Shown here piece after piece: positions 1 to 5,546 of a stretch of DNA of 6,420 nt. This DNA is from Lachnospiraceae bacterium (GTDB lineage Bacteria > Bacillota_A > Clostridia > Lachnospirales > Lachnospiraceae). The position numbers were made by a program, and so were the translations under genes. The notes under the pieces were generated by a model. The model searched no databases, was not told the origin of the DNA, and worked only from the letters and a program-made list of their open reading frames with translations. Numbering within the stretch: the first letter of the stretch is position 1; every line of letters starts with the position of its first letter. The DNA lies in contig JAFQCI010000161.1 of NCBI GenBank assembly GCA_017416505.1, positions 1 through 6,420 on the forward strand, written 5' to 3'.

Positions 1-120
1 ATAATTATATACATTTTGCAATCATTTTATATGTAAATTGAACGTAAAAAAGCCACGAATTTCACTCAGCTCTCCGACATCTTATTACAAAATTGCAATT
101 CTACTATTTCCTTTATATTA
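1..120. repeat. Left copy of 120-bp terminal direct repeat
   Basis: Bases 1-120 are identical, base for base, to 6301-6420. The repeat reaches both window ends, so its true length is unknown (at least 120). It contains the 3' end of the small minus-strand ORF ending at 66 and DNA that, in the right copy, lies directly upstream of the response-regulator gene. It may reflect circular topology, a tandem repeat or an assembly overlap. Confidence 0.95.
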
Positions 121-239
121 AAAAATTCATTTTCATATCTTGGATGAAATAATCGTAATTCATCTATTATATAACTTCTCGGAAATTTATTAAGATATTG
201 CTGTTCTTCCCAAATTGCATCTATATATTGTGCAATCAT
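66..239 (-). CDS. Small hypothetical protein (57 aa; 68 aa if the upstream ATG is used)
   Basis: I do not recognise this protein. The reading frame could start at 272, but that ATG has no ribosome binding site and touches a perfect TATAAT (273-278) that looks like a -10 element. The ATG at 237-239 has GGAAGG (247-252) seven bases upstream, so I prefer the 57-residue form beginning MIAQYIDAIWEEQQ. The product is soluble-looking and charged, without a signal peptide or membrane segment, and rich in aromatic and acidic residues (DELRLFHPRYENEFF). It could be a small regulator, an antitoxin-like protein, a fragment of a larger gene, or a chance frame. If the window is circular, this gene lies just upstream of the response-regulator gene, on the same strand. 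Confidence 0.45.
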   Translation of the reverse strand: MIAQYIDAIWEEQQYLNKFPRSYIIDELRLFHPRYENEFFNIKEIVELQFCNKMSES

Positions 240-272
240 ATCAATACCTTCCATCGTTGAATTTACAAGCAT

Positions 273-278
273 ATTATA
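273..278 (-). promoter_or_regulatory. Candidate -10 element for the small ORF
   Basis: The minus strand reads TATAAT here. Transcription would start near 266, which leaves the ATG at 239 with its ribosome binding site as the first good start. I see no convincing -35 hexamer 16-18 bases upstream. A 5-bp inverted repeat (300-316, GTCGC/GCGAC) sits where an activator or repressor could bind. Confidence 0.35.
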
Positions 279-401
279 TCTACAGTTCTAACTAAATTGG
301 TCGCACACTTGGCGACATTTTATCTGTTTCATTTTTCTTTTTACGGCATATATCACAGTTGCTTCTATTTGCCTACATTTATCTTAATTCCTACACAAAA
401 C

Positions 402-448
402 AAAAAAGCCGGTTATACCTTGAGATACCTCAAGATTAACCGGTTTTT
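402..448 (-). terminator. Rho-independent terminator after the DUF5677-like gene
   Basis: A long inverted repeat spans 409-443. The arms (CCGGTTA..CTTGAG against CTCAAG..TAACCGG) pair with one bulge and one wobble around a 4-base loop. On the minus strand it is followed by six T (complement of 402-407), and it begins about 16 bases past the stop codon at 459. It also has a T-run on the plus side (444-448), so it could work in both directions. Confidence 0.9.
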
Positions 449-458
449 CAAATATAAT

Positions 459-1313
459 TTACAATAAAAAATCCTTTTTCACACTTCCTATTTCTTCTGT
501 CAATGATTTTTTCATGTCCTTAAACATGTTTTTCATATGCTTGTTCAACTCTTTATTTTTTCCAGAAAACTCATGTTGCGACAGATACTCTAATTGTTGA
601 TATAAAAATGTATTGGCATCAGTTACTAATTCATAACATAATTTCTCTTCTCTTTTATCCAAAAAATATTCTCCTTCTACAGTTACTATGCTCTCAAATG
701 TTTTTGTATAAACAAAGAGAATTAAAATGCGAATCAGATACTCATCTTTTTTCCCACTTAACGTGAACATATTATTTTCATCCAAGTAGCAATCAAGAAT
801 TGAATAATTACAATGTGCGTAGTTACATAAATACGCATAGAAATCTGAAAAATATCTTTTATCTTTACCAAGTTTCATTTCCGATGGGTTTCGTTGAATA
901 TACTCAATCAGCTCCTTAGTTTCTCTGTATACTGCAATCTCATCCTGATAAATTACTTTCCTACGTGCAATTAATTGTGGTACAAATATAAAATCATTTA
1001 ATAGCTTATCTTCATACTTTTCATCAATATACCGGCTAGCGAGATAACCCTCAAACATTGTGCGTAATAATATAAAAGCATCTTCTATATGCCCCATATC
1101 AAGTAGTGTTCTAATTGACTTCAGACTTTTTGTACTTTTTACAAATACAAAATATTGAAAATCATCAATATAATGAGCATCCGGTTCTCCACTTATTGCC
1201 GCATTGTATGCTCCATATTGAAAACACGCATATTCAACAAATTTATTCCCTCGAAGCAAAAAACTATTAATTAATTTATCACTCTTTTTTATTTCTTCCA
1301 ATCGTTGATCCAT
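459..1313 (-). CDS. DUF5677-like protein, function unknown
   Basis: A 284-residue, mostly alpha-helical soluble protein with no signal peptide or membrane segment. The ATG at 1311-1313 is well supported by AAAGGAG (complement of 1321-1327) seven bases upstream. Two segments resemble the DUF5677 pattern as I know it: LLRTMFEGYLASRYI around residues 82-96 (Arg84, Glu88) and a Tyr/His-rich stretch, FYAYLCNYAHCNYS, around 158-171 (His167). The C-terminal 35 residues are lysine-rich and could form a helix. The biochemical role of the family is not known to me; the family call rests on motif memory, without an alignment. The gene lies about 106 bp downstream of the YhcG-type nuclease on the same strand, with a probable terminator between, so the two may be only partly co-transcribed. 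A strong terminator follows it. A defence-related role is possible only by association. Confidence 0.75.
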   Translation of the reverse strand: MDQRLEEIKKSDKLINSFLLRGNKFVEYACFQYGAYNAAISGEPDAHYIDDFQYFVFVKSTKSLKSIRTLLDMGHIEDAFILLRTMFEGYLASRYIDEKYEDKLLNDFIFVPQLIARRKVIYQDEIAVYRETKELIEYIQRNPSEMKLGKDKRYFSDFYAYLCNYAHCNYSILDCYLDENNMFTLSGKKDEYLIRILILFVYTKTFESIVTVEGEYFLDKREEKLCYELVTDANTFLYQQLEYLSQHEFSGKNKELNKHMKNMFKDMKKSLTEEIGSVKKDFLL

Positions 1314-1350
1314 TTACATTCTCCTTTCTTCATGTTGCAGGCTTTCTTTA

Positions 1351-1390
1351 AACAATAAAAATAAGCAGCCATTTTCACAGCCGCCTATCT
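1351..1390 (-). terminator. Probable terminator after the YhcG/DUF1016 gene
   Basis: On the minus strand, arms 1379-1390 (AGATAGGCGGCT) and 1359-1370 (GGCTGCTTATTT) can form 12 consecutive pairs, four of them G-U wobbles, around an 8-base loop. The stem is followed by TTATTGTTT. It begins about 30 bases past the nuclease stop codon. The wobbles and interrupted T-tract suggest incomplete termination, leaving read-through into the DUF5677-like gene possible. Confidence 0.6.
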
Positions 1391-1410
1391 ATCAATGGAA
1401 CCTATGAACA

Positions 1411-1435
1411 AAACTCTCATCACTGTTGAGAGTTT
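1411..1435. repeat. Perfect 9-bp inverted repeat spanning the nuclease stop codon
   Basis: AAACTCTCA (1411-1419) and TGAGAGTTT (1427-1435) are exact reverse complements around a 7-base loop that contains the stop codon of the nuclease gene (1420-1422). The core at 1414-1432 matches 17 of 19 bases of a near-palindrome inside the same gene at 2124-2142. It lacks a good T-tract, so it is unlikely to be a terminator by itself. Confidence 0.7.
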
Positions 1436-2433
1436 CTTGATTCTTCCTCAATGTCATACAATTCATCAAGCTTCTTTTGCAGAATTTTTTTATCAATTAA
1501 TTTTGTTTTATATTCTGCAATCATTGCTTGTGATAAGCTTCTGCTCAAAGAATACTCTACAACATCAGTATCTGCATTTTTACATAAAATCATTCCAACA
1601 CTTGGATTTTCATGTGGTTTCTTTACATCTCTATCCAATGCCTCTAAATAAAAATCCATTTTTCCTAAATATTCCGGTTTGAAATCATCAATTTTCAAAT
1701 CAATTGCTACAAGACACTGCAATTCCCTATGATAAAAGAGCAAATCTACATAGTAATCATTGTTTCCAACCTGAACATGATACTCCTCGTCAACAAGAAG
1801 AAAATCTCTTCCAAATTCCAGCAAAAATTTTTTCATATTTTTCAAGATTGCCTTCTGCAAATCATATTCCTTATATGGTTCAGGCAGATTAAGAAACTCC
1901 AACATATACATGTCACGCAGAACACCGCTCATATCCCGTTCCTCAAGGGCTGAAGGCGCTTTTCCGCTTGATAACAATAGTCTTTCATAATATCCGCTAT
2001 CAATTTGTCTTTCTAATTCCCTTGCCTTGTACTTTTCCTTGGCTGCTAGCTTAAGATAAAATTCTTTTTCTTCATAGGATTTTGTTTTAGAAACAATATG
2101 CATATTATTAGACCATGAATTTTCTCTCAACAGTGTTGAGAGTTCTGGTTTATCTTTATATGTTTCAAAAAACTGTTTCATTCTCCAAATATTCTGTGCC
2201 GAATAACCACGGATCCCCGGCTCCTTGCTTAAAATATAAGCCGATAGTTCCTTTACTGTTGATTTTCCCCATCCATCCTTTGCAATTCGCTCAGATACAT
2301 AAGAACCAATCTGCCAATAAAGCTCAATTATTGTTGTATTGATCTGATATTCCGCTTTTTGTTTTGCAGAATAAATCATACTCAAAATATCATCAAACAT
2401 GCCATTATTTTTTAAATCTATAATATCGCTCAT
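1420..2433 (-). CDS. yhcG: YhcG/DUF1016-family PD-(D/E)XK nuclease
   Basis: A 337-residue protein of the YhcG (DUF1016) family. The start is the ATG at 2431-2433, with GGGAGG (2443-2448) nine bases upstream; a TTG at 2460 would add nine residues but has no such site. The N-terminal DUF1016_N domain carries the family signatures YWQIGSYV and GYSAQNIWRMKQFF, then ELSTLLRENSWSNNMHIV. The C-terminal domain holds the nuclease core: YYVDLLFYHRELQCLVAIDLK, with Asp230, Asp245 and Lys247 (numbered from the preferred start) as the likely PD-(D/E)XK metal-binding and catalytic residues, followed by KPEYLGKMDFYLEALD and GMILCKNADTDVVEYSL. Length and motifs are complete, so the gene looks functional. Family members are predicted DNA endonucleases, often found near mobile or defence genes; the exact target is unknown. 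It is followed by the DUF5677-like gene on the same strand. Confidence 0.93.
   Translation of the reverse strand: MSDIIDLKNNGMFDDILSMIYSAKQKAEYQINTTIIELYWQIGSYVSERIAKDGWGKSTVKELSAYILSKEPGIRGYSAQNIWRMKQFFETYKDKPELSTLLRENSWSNNMHIVSKTKSYEEKEFYLKLAAKEKYKARELERQIDSGYYERLLLSSGKAPSALEERDMSGVLRDMYMLEFLNLPEPYKEYDLQKAILKNMKKFLLEFGRDFLLVDEEYHVQVGNNDYYVDLLFYHRELQCLVAIDLKIDDFKPEYLGKMDFYLEALDRDVKKPHENPSVGMILCKNADTDVVEYSLSRSLSQAMIAEYKTKLIDKKILQKKLDELYDIEEESRNSQQ
2124..2142. repeat. 19-bp palindrome inside the nuclease gene
   Basis: CTCTCAACA (2124-2132) and TGTTGAGAG (2134-2142) are perfect reverse complements around one central base. The site encodes part of the conserved ELSTLLRE segment. A near copy overlaps the stop codon of the same gene. 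Confidence 0.75.
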
Positions 2434-2520
2434 TTTACCATTCCTCCCATAAATACACAAGTAATATATACTAACTTTCCGTCACACAATCTGACCATAA
2501 CAGATAGAATACTCAATCTG

Positions 2521-2549
2521 ATTATACAGCAAAAAAATCTATTAATCTA
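2521..2549 (-). promoter_or_regulatory. Candidate promoter of the YhcG/DUF1016 gene
   Basis: The minus strand reads TATAAT at 2521-2526, preceded after 17 bases by TAGATT (2544-2549), a weak -35. Transcription would begin near 2514 and give a leader of roughly 80 bases ahead of the preferred ATG. Two CAATCTGA octamers flank or overlap the predicted start. Confidence 0.4.
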
Positions 2550-2588
2550 TACGATATGCAGAAATGTTCAAAACTAATTTTCTTATTT

Positions 2589-2621
2589 GTTACTGTTCAC
2601 GAAGTACGAGTGTACAGTAAC
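2589..2621. repeat. Strong intergenic inverted repeat (REP-like)
   Basis: GTTACTGTTCAC (2589-2600) and GTGTACAGTAAC (2610-2621) are reverse complements at 11 of 12 positions around a 9-base loop. It has no T-tract on either side, so it is not a classical terminator. It resembles short dispersed palindromic elements seen between genes in gut Firmicutes. That comparison is an impression and could not be searched. It could also be a protein-binding dyad. Confidence 0.75.
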
Positions 2622-2763
2622 GCGGTGATTATATCTCACCAATCTGAACCAATGTCTTTTTATTGAATTTTATAATCAGTTATGTAATATTACAGTTAGA
2701 ATATTAGCGGATAGAAGGTATCATTTATGTCAATTACCAACAAATACTTTATGCATAACCGCA

Positions 2764-2769
2764 TATAAT
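2764..2769 (+). promoter_or_regulatory. Candidate -10 element for the Uma2 remnant
   Basis: TATAAT lies 23 bases upstream of the Uma2 ATG at 2793, with the ribosome binding site AAAGGAAG (2777-2784) between. No clear -35 is visible at the right distance. If active, the broken gene would still be transcribed towards the end of the protease gene. Confidence 0.35.
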
Positions 2770-2792
2770 AACCATGAAAGGAAGTGTACACT

Positions 2793-3137
2793 ATGCCAGC
2801 ATTACAACCGCAAGTACAGTTAAGCACTTTGGAGCAGTACGAAGCTCTTCCTAAAGATAAAAGAGTGGAAGTCTTCGATGGTGTTATTTATGATATGTCC
2901 AGTCCATCACAGGAACACCAAACCATATCGATGGAACTATCAACTATGCTTAATACTTATGTCAAAGGTAACAAAGGCTTATGCAGAGTATTTCATGCTC
3001 CATTCGATGTTAAACTCTCCGATATGCCTCTTACCATTGTCCAGCTATCGAACAGACTATGTTTTTATCTTTTGCACATTGCCTGCACAATACAATTAAA
3101 TTCGCTCCAACCCATCTATTGCAATCGCCAATTGTAA
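2793..3137 (+). pseudogene. Truncated Uma2-family (DUF820) endonuclease-like gene
   Basis: The ATG at 2793 has a good ribosome binding site (GGAAG, 2780-2784, eight bases upstream); a GTG at 2784 is less likely. Residues 1-84 match the start of Uma2/DUF820 proteins: MPALQPQVQLSTLEQYEALP, RVEVFDGVIYDMSSPSQEHQ and HAPFDVKLSDMPLTIVQ. Family members usually run to about 180-190 residues and continue TIVQPD into the catalytic half. Here similarity stops at TIVQ (about base 3044), and the last 30 residues are unrelated sequence that runs into the 3' end of the opposing protease gene. No Uma2-like continuation is visible in the other plus-strand frames. The second half, with the Asp and Glu-x-Lys of the nuclease core, is missing, so no nuclease activity is expected. 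This is most simply a deletion or recombination scar. It is the only plus-strand gene in the window. Confidence 0.85.
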
Positions 3138-4073
3138 CACAACGAAAATTACCATTGTGATTCTTGTGATTACATACAATACGTTTTTCTTTTCTAGTGT
3201 ATTCTCTGCTAGATACTCCTTAATGCGCAGGCGCTTTTTCCACAAGACTATCATTCCTGCAATGAAAAATACAACAAATATTCCGTAATATATTACCGTT
3301 TGCAACTCCTCACTCAATCCTGAAATTGCCATTCCGCTCAACTCACTAGACACATTATTGATGATATGTAGAAGAATTGACCATACTATGGAATATTCCT
3401 CTGCCACATACGCCAACACGAAACCTACACAACAGGCAAAAACAGACTGGGGAAGATTACCATGCATAATACCAAAAAGAATGGATGATACCACAATGGC
3501 AAGCATTTTTCCATGACTTTCCAATCTTTTCAGCACAAATCCTCTGTAAACCAACTCCTCCGCAATCGGTCCAATAATTCCAGCATATAAAAACATGGAA
3601 ATTGTCTCGCTGATACCTGTTGCAGATTCCATTTCTGCGACTGCCGTATAACCGATTAGATTCAACCCTTTTTCTATAACCTCAAACCCTATACCAAATA
3701 CAAACTGACCTGCCATAAATACACACAATATCTGCAAAAAAGCTTTTGCTGTCATTTTATTACGGGATACAAACATATTCTTAAGAGTAATCCTCTTTTT
3801 GGTACACAGATTCCAGATTATTAGAAATACTACACCTACTACTACACCTACAATCATGGATGTTCCATATTTTTCATACTCTTTTATCATTGCATCAAGT
3901 AGGATCTGCTGTTCCGCTTCATTTGGGGTTTGCATAAACACGTGCACGGATTTTATAACCATATCCACCACTATAATAACAAAATTTATTATAGTATAAA
4001 GTAATAACGTAATCCCTATGATATTGGCATCTTTCCGCATTTCCTTCTTATTATTTAACACTATTTGTTTCAA
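3096..4073 (-). CDS. CPBP/Abi-family intramembrane glutamic protease
   Basis: A 325-residue polytopic membrane protein of the CPBP (Abi, Rce1-like) family. The three signature motifs are present: EELVYRG (Glu172, Glu173, Arg177), FGIMH (Phe200, His204) and HIINN (His236, Asn240), which together form the predicted active site in the membrane. There are hydrophobic segments around residues 17-40, 72-88, 112-130, 157-170, 190-203, 208-223, 228-240, 258-277 and 298-318. The frame opens with TTG at 4071-4073, supported by GAGAGG (4084-4089) ten bases upstream; an internal ATG at residue 12 has a site too close to it. CPBP proteins next to LytTR/GHKL pairs are known in bacteriocin and peptide-signalling loci, where they act in immunity or peptide processing. 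Here it follows the kinase by 101 bp, with its own promoter candidate. Its 3' end overlaps the tail of the broken Uma2 frame. Confidence 0.92.
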   Translation of the reverse strand: MKQIVLNNKKEMRKDANIIGITLLLYTIINFVIIVVDMVIKSVHVFMQTPNEAEQQILLDAMIKEYEKYGTSMIVGVVVGVVFLIIWNLCTKKRITLKNMFVSRNKMTAKAFLQILCVFMAGQFVFGIGFEVIEKGLNLIGYTAVAEMESATGISETISMFLYAGIIGPIAEELVYRGFVLKRLESHGKMLAIVVSSILFGIMHGNLPQSVFACCVGFVLAYVAEEYSIVWSILLHIINNVSSELSGMAISGLSEELQTVIYYGIFVVFFIAGMIVLWKKRLRIKEYLAENTLEKKNVLYVITRITMVIFVVLQLAIAIDGLERI

Positions 4074-4089
4074 TATTCATTATCCTCTC

Positions 4090-4137
4090 TTTCTGAAATG
4101 ATATTTCTCATTTTCTACTTTGTCATCATATCAGAAA
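4090..4137. repeat. 13-bp dyad overlapping the protease promoter and leader
   Basis: Bases 4090-4102 and 4125-4137 are reverse complements with one mismatch around a 22-base spacer. One arm covers the candidate -10 hexamer, and the other ends directly beside the ribosome binding site (4084-4089). It may be an operator. If transcription starts upstream of it, it would be a leader hairpin flanking the ribosome binding site. Confidence 0.55.
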
Positions 4138-4151
4138 AACAAAAGCGACAA
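4125..4151 (-). promoter_or_regulatory. Candidate promoter of the CPBP protease gene
   Basis: The minus strand shows an extended -10, TGATATGAT (hexamer TATGAT at 4125-4130), with TTGTCG (4146-4151) as a possible -35 at 15 bases. Short spacing is partly compensated by the TG extension. The predicted start is near 4118, giving a leader of about 45 bases. The site would allow the protease to be transcribed separately from the kinase. Confidence 0.5.
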
Positions 4152-4156
4152 TGATT

Positions 4157-4192
4157 TTTTGTTGCGAATGGCATTTATTTTGTTGTAAATGG
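4157..4192. promoter_or_regulatory. Candidate LytTR operator: two 15-bp direct repeats, 21-bp period
   Basis: TTTTGTTGCGAATGG (4157-4171) and TTTTGTTGTAAATGG (4178-4192) agree at 13 of 15 positions, and their starts are exactly 21 bases apart, two helical turns. LytTR regulators such as AgrA and PlnC bind paired 9-bp direct repeats with about 12-13 bases between and a GTT core. Both copies here have a GTT at equivalent places. The pair ends five bases upstream of the candidate -35 of the protease gene, and the second copy lies inside the last codons of the kinase gene. Outside the GTT core the match to published consensus sites is weak. Confidence 0.5.
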
Positions 4193-5485
4193 TTCAGCTT
4201 TCATGAAAATCATAATATCCAAAATAAAATATGATATTTCTTCCTTTTTTTCTACATCAATATGCATGTCTCCATGATAACGCCCCACCACCAGTCTGAT
4301 ATTTTCAAGTCCAAATCCATGATTTTTACAATCCCCCTTTGTGGTTCTTATGCCATATTTTTTAAGATTTTCATTCTTTACTGCATTTTTAAATTGTAAA
4401 TAAAGAATATTATTTTTTAAATTCACAGATATATAAAATGTACGATATGGCTCTTGTACCTGCTGTAAAGCCTCTATGCCATTATCTAATGCATTAGAAA
4501 ACAATGTACACACATCCACGGCTTCCATATCTAATTGTTCTGGCAGCCTGCCATTCATTTCAAATTGTATTCCCTGCATTTTTGCCAGATGATACTTTTC
4601 ATTACAAATGGCATCTATCAATCCATTTCCACACTGGAATTCCGGCAAAATCTTAGCTACCATATCACCTAATTTTGATAAATACTGCTGAATACCCTCC
4701 AAATCTTTTTCATTTGCTAAATGGGACAGACACATCATATGGTTATTCATATCATGGCGAATACGCCTCGTCTCCACCTGCGCCCGCTGATATGCCTGAA
4801 AATGTTGTGTCTGAGCGTTTAAATACTGCTCATTCAAATCTGCAACAGCATGGTAATACGCACTTTTATTTCCCTGTAGGACAAGAATAATTACGGTAAT
4901 CGTAAGCAACACAGCCACCACACTGACACAGGCAATATACCATTTCATTTCCACTGACAAGGTTGCCATTACCTGCTCACCCACTAATGGAATGGAAATG
5001 CACCACATAAGTATGCCCACTACTATCAGCAACCGGCTTTCCCATTTCTGCAAAGAACGATATTGCATTTCCACACGAAACCGTTCCCGCCATGCCTTTC
5101 CCTTCCATAAAAATAAAAGCAACAATCCATTTATTACCATATCCAGACCTAAGTCAAACATTTCTGAGTATTCAAATTCCGGAATTAAAAAAACAGGAAG
5201 CATAATACCGTAACACATTCCCATAATGGGAATACACAGAAAAAAGCCCCTGATTCTCCTTTTCTTTCTTTTAAAACCAATATAAACTCCAGTCAAAAGA
5301 AATGGCGCTATTACAGCCATATCTTCCCAATCTAATAAATAAAATATAAATATCAAACAAAAACTAACTGTAAAAAATATAGGATTATACCTGATATCAC
5401 GTTCCAAAAAAATATATTTTGCCACTAGCAACATAGATAGCATCATTAATAATGCACTGATACAATAATATATTGTAAGCCACAT
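4175..5485 (-). CDS. AgrC-like GHKL sensor histidine kinase
   Basis: A membrane sensor kinase of about 436 residues. I prefer the ATG at 5483-5485, which has GGAG six bases upstream; the ATG at 5497 has AGGA almost touching it. The N-terminal 205 residues contain about seven hydrophobic segments, as in peptide-sensing AgrC/ComD-type receptors. A linker helix (about 206-240) leads to the phosphoacceptor motif RRIRHDMNNHM, with His244 as the likely phosphorylated residue. The ATP-binding domain (HATPase_c_5 type) follows, with NALDNGIEA (Asn331, Asp334, Asn335, Glu338) as the N-box and HGFGLENI (Gly390, Gly392, Asn395) as the G-box. The domain set is complete. It lies 58 bases after the LytTR regulator, its obvious partner, and about 100 bases before the CPBP protease. 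The ligand is unknown; a peptide is likely by family, but no propeptide or AgrB processing gene is visible. Confidence 0.93.
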   Translation of the reverse strand: MWLTIYYCISALLMMLSMLLVAKYIFLERDIRYNPIFFTVSFCLIFIFYLLDWEDMAVIAPFLLTGVYIGFKRKKRRIRGFFLCIPIMGMCYGIMLPVFLIPEFEYSEMFDLGLDMVINGLLLLFLWKGKAWRERFRVEMQYRSLQKWESRLLIVVGILMWCISIPLVGEQVMATLSVEMKWYIACVSVVAVLLTITVIILVLQGNKSAYYHAVADLNEQYLNAQTQHFQAYQRAQVETRRIRHDMNNHMMCLSHLANEKDLEGIQQYLSKLGDMVAKILPEFQCGNGLIDAICNEKYHLAKMQGIQFEMNGRLPEQLDMEAVDVCTLFSNALDNGIEALQQVQEPYRTFYISVNLKNNILYLQFKNAVKNENLKKYGIRTTKGDCKNHGFGLENIRLVVGRYHGDMHIDVEKKEEISYFILDIMIFMKAEPFTTK

Positions 5486-5515
5486 ACACTTCTCCATTTC
5501 CTAATCAAATAGTTG

Positions 5516-5546
5516 TAATTGTTCAATTACACATTGTGAACAATTA
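5516..5546. repeat. Perfect 9-bp inverted repeat between regulator and kinase
   Basis: TAATTGTTC (5516-5524) and GAACAATTA (5538-5546) are exact reverse complements with 13 bases between. The right arm includes the stop codon of the response regulator (5544-5546). It has no T-tract, so it is more likely an mRNA processing, stability or translational-coupling hairpin, or an operator, than a terminator. Confidence 0.65.

Larger units (their letters stand above)
2434..2792. other. 359-bp gene-free region between the nuclease and the Uma2 remnant
   Basis: No convincing coding frame exists here on either strand. It holds a minus-strand promoter candidate for the nuclease gene, a strong 12-bp inverted repeat at 2589-2621, a plus-strand -10 candidate for the Uma2 remnant at 2764-2769, and three copies of the octamer CAATCTGA (2487-2494, 2514-2521, 2640-2647). 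The two flanking genes diverge from this region. Confidence 0.7.

Noticed and set aside
1636..1719. Asp in place of the common Glu in the nuclease AIDLK motif as a sign of inactivation
   Set aside because: The PD-(D/E)XK motif accepts either acid, and the paired Asp and Lys are present, so the site looks intact.
1395..2342. Several plus-strand open frames of 62-95 codons opposite the nuclease gene
   Set aside because: They lie antisense to a complete, motif-rich nuclease gene, lack ribosome binding sites, and their translations look like random hydrophobic or aromatic sequence.
3051..3085. Weak inverted repeat after the protease stop as a terminator
   Set aside because: Only about seven pairs with two wobbles and no following T-tract on the minus strand; I see no convincing terminator for the protease gene.
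4047..4080. Nine-codon ATG frame (MNIETNSVK) overlapping the protease start
   Set aside because: Its ATG is only three bases from GAGAGG, too close for a good site, and the in-frame TTG of the protease explains the same ribosome binding site better.
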